A stretch of 64,000 nucleotides of DNA from Lysinibacillus xylanilyticus (GTDB lineage: Bacteria > Bacillota > Bacilli > Bacillales_A > Planococcaceae): assembly GCF_001183605.1 (NCBI RefSeq), contig NZ_LFXJ01000010.1, forward strand, positions 62,001-126,000, written 5' to 3'. The notes beneath the pieces were generated by a model. The model was not told where the DNA came from, searched no databases, and worked only from the letters and a program-made list of their open reading frames with translations. A program made the position numbers and the translations under genes. Shown here in pieces: positions 62,574-64,000 of the stretch. The stretch's first letter is position 1. Each line of letters starts with the position of its first letter.

Positions 62574-64000
62574 TTAATTTTTAAAAATGGAGAATGGAAG
62601 CATGTTCCAGAAATTTCCCCACGTATCGGTATCGAGAATATCGAAGTTTGAGCATTTTTCAGTAGGTACATCTTTCTCATCCATATAGACAAGACGTTGT
62701 TTAGGGCAGGCATCTGTTGCTAATTTACCTGATTCAATATCGATGACCACACCTTTAACGTCTTTAGGTTTTGTAAAGTCTTCGTTCTTTGTACCTTTAT
62801 TGACAGCCTCCATAAAGTCGATCCAAATCTGCTTTGTAGATGCAGTATCTTCTCTTTCCGTTAGATTTTTTCCTTGGTCATAGCCGTTCCACACGCCAGC
62901 AGTTAAGCTAGGTGTAAATCCAATTAGCCACTGATCGCTATTTGTAGAGCCGGATTTGGCTGCATACGTATGCGTCATGCGAGAGCGAATGCCAATCCCT
63001 GTAGCTGGAGAATAATCACTAAAGACTGGATCGAAAATACCCGTCATCATTTCTGTTAAAATATACGTATTTTCCTTTGAGAGAACTGACTCAACTTCTT
63101 TATCAACTTCTTTATTTTCGTAGATGGTATCGCCATTAGCATTTTTAATAGAAACAATAGTAGTAGGCGTAGTTTTTTGACCTTGCGATGCTAAAGTATT
63201 ATATGCATTCGTCATTTCATATAACGTTGTTTCAGTCGTGCCAAGCGCGATGGATAAGTTGTCCTTCGTGCCGATATTCACGTTGAAGCGATTAGCCATT
63301 TCATGAAATGCTTTAAATCCAATCTCCTCTAAAGTTTTAACAGCGTAAATATTATCAGAAATAGCAATAGCTTGTGCCATTGACATATCATGATTTGCGA
63401 ATTTACCGTTAACATTTTTGGGTGAATATGTGGCACGTCCTTTATCATAAGTGAAAGTTGTCTCACCTACATTTAAATACGTTAAAGGTGTATAACCATT
63501 CTCTAAAGCTGCTGCATATAAAATAGGTTTAATGGTTGAGCCTGGCTGACGTTTTGCCTGTGTAACTCGGTTAAATGAACTTGTAGCATAGTCACGACCA
63601 CCAACTAATGCTGTAACGGCGCCTGTTTTGGATTTCATACTAACAAAAGCAGTTTGAAGATCATCATTAGGCATATGTTTGGCTACAGCTTCTTCTGCTG
63701 CTTTTTGGTGTTCTAGATTAAGAGTTGTTTGGATAGTCCAGCCACCTTCACTTATGTCGAGATTTTTCGATTTCAAAATTTCACTAGCCTCTTGCCATGC
63801 TACGTCAAGGAAAAATGGTGCTACAGATTTTGTTGCTACCCAGCTATCACTCTTTAAGACAAGCTGTTCACTTTCTGCACGTGTTTTTTCATCTTGCGTA
63901 ATAGCACCTTGATCGGCCATCAGTTTTAAAATAACGTGTTGGCGATTAGTTGCTTTATCTAAATTGACAATAGGGGAGTAAATACTTGGCCCTTTTGGAA
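62574..64000 (-). CDS. pbpG: Class A penicillin-binding protein (start outside window)
   Basis: The frame runs to the right edge. The first visible part (PKGPSIYSPIVNLDKAT, then NRQHVILKLM) is the end of the transglycosylase domain. The transpeptidase domain follows with all motifs: STIK in RQPGSTIKPILYAAAL, SDN in AIAISDNIYAV, and KSGST. No long C-terminal extension. In Bacillus subtilis ywhE/pbpG, a sporulation-linked PBP, has this place next to ywhD. It makes and cross-links peptidoglycan. Confidence 0.9.
   Translation of the reverse strand, partial: PKGPSIYSPIVNLDKATNRQHVILKLMADQGAITQDEKTRAESEQLVLKSDSWVATKSVAPFFLDVAWQEASEILKSKNLDISEGGWTIQTTLNLEHQKAAEEAVAKHMPNDDLQTAFVSMKSKTGAVTALVGGRDYATSSFNRVTQAKRQPGSTIKPILYAAALENGYTPLTYLNVGETTFTYDKGRATYSPKNVNGKFANHDMSMAQAIAISDNIYAVKTLEEIGFKAFHEMANRFNVNIGTKDNLSIALGTTETTLYEMTNAYNTLASQGQKTTPTTIVSIKNANGDTIYENKEVDKEVESVLSKENTYILTEMMTGIFDPVFSDYSPATGIGIRSRMTHTYAAKSGSTNSDQWLIGFTPSLTAGVWNGYDQGKNLTEREDTASTKQIWIDFMEAVNKGTKNEDFTKPKDVKGVVIDIESGKLATDACPKQRLVYMDEKDVPTEKCSNFDILDTDTWGNFWNMLPFSIFKN

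Overview
The window looks like chromosomal DNA of a low-GC, spore-forming member of the Bacillales, most like Lysinibacillus or a close relative. This rests on the sequence alone: sporulation and germination genes (gerQ, a cwlJ relic, rsfA, a RodA/SpoVE-type protein), bacillithiol genes (bshB2 with yojF), coproheme-dependent heme synthesis (hemQ), strong AGGAGG-type ribosome binding sites, and TTG/GTG starts. From about 42.9 kb to the right edge the gene order pdxK, ung, ywdI, ywdK, gerQ, hemQ, lipL, rsfA, ywfO, ywhB, ywhD, pbpG follows the Bacillus subtilis ywd-ywf-ywh region. No rRNA, tRNA, insertion sequence, prophage or CRISPR array was seen.

Left third (0-26 kb), mostly amino-acid metabolism. 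After a VanZ fragment, ybaK and unknown genes come kbl (threonine/glycine breakdown) and a minus-strand operon. That operon is metQ-metN-metI followed without a break by a crotonase, an FMN alpha-hydroxy-acid oxidase and a CaiB-type CoA-transferase, all downstream of a complete SAM-I riboswitch. Beside it lie an MtnE-like aminotransferase and an MtnU-like omega-amidase (methionine salvage) with a PhzF-like protein between them. Next are a PucR regulator divergent from a permease, a CoA-acylating semialdehyde dehydrogenase and a class III transaminase (probably beta-alanine or a similar omega-amino acid), a RodA-like protein, a chemoreceptor and an SDR-type threonine dehydrogenase that completes the Kbl pathway.

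Middle (26-43 kb). An orphan trpB lies under a Trp-specifier T-box and queT under a preQ1 riboswitch. A three-gene ABC importer of the TrpXYZ kind is split by a large repeat. There follow a NERD protein, ilvA, a TerC protein, bshB2-yojF, an aldehyde dehydrogenase/DUF779 pair with a decayed second copy beside it, a thioesterase and pdxK.

Right third (43-64 kb). The conserved ywd-ywf-ywh backbone is interrupted by a 1725-residue cell-wall adhesin and a convergent class A sortase. cwlJ next to gerQ carries a one-base frameshift. Two unlisted short genes (44976-45155 and 49231-49401) are supported.

Two repeat systems in the gaps stand out. (1) A modular interspersed repeat recurs about ten times. 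Six copies carry a nested hairpin whose two stems change in a compensatory way while the joining bases and a TCCT loop stay constant, so a structure seems to be conserved. (2) Seven gaps hold short arrays with unrelated sequences but the same period of 21 bp (or 42 bp), five of them around a GATA core, always just downstream of a gene. I do not recognise either from named families.
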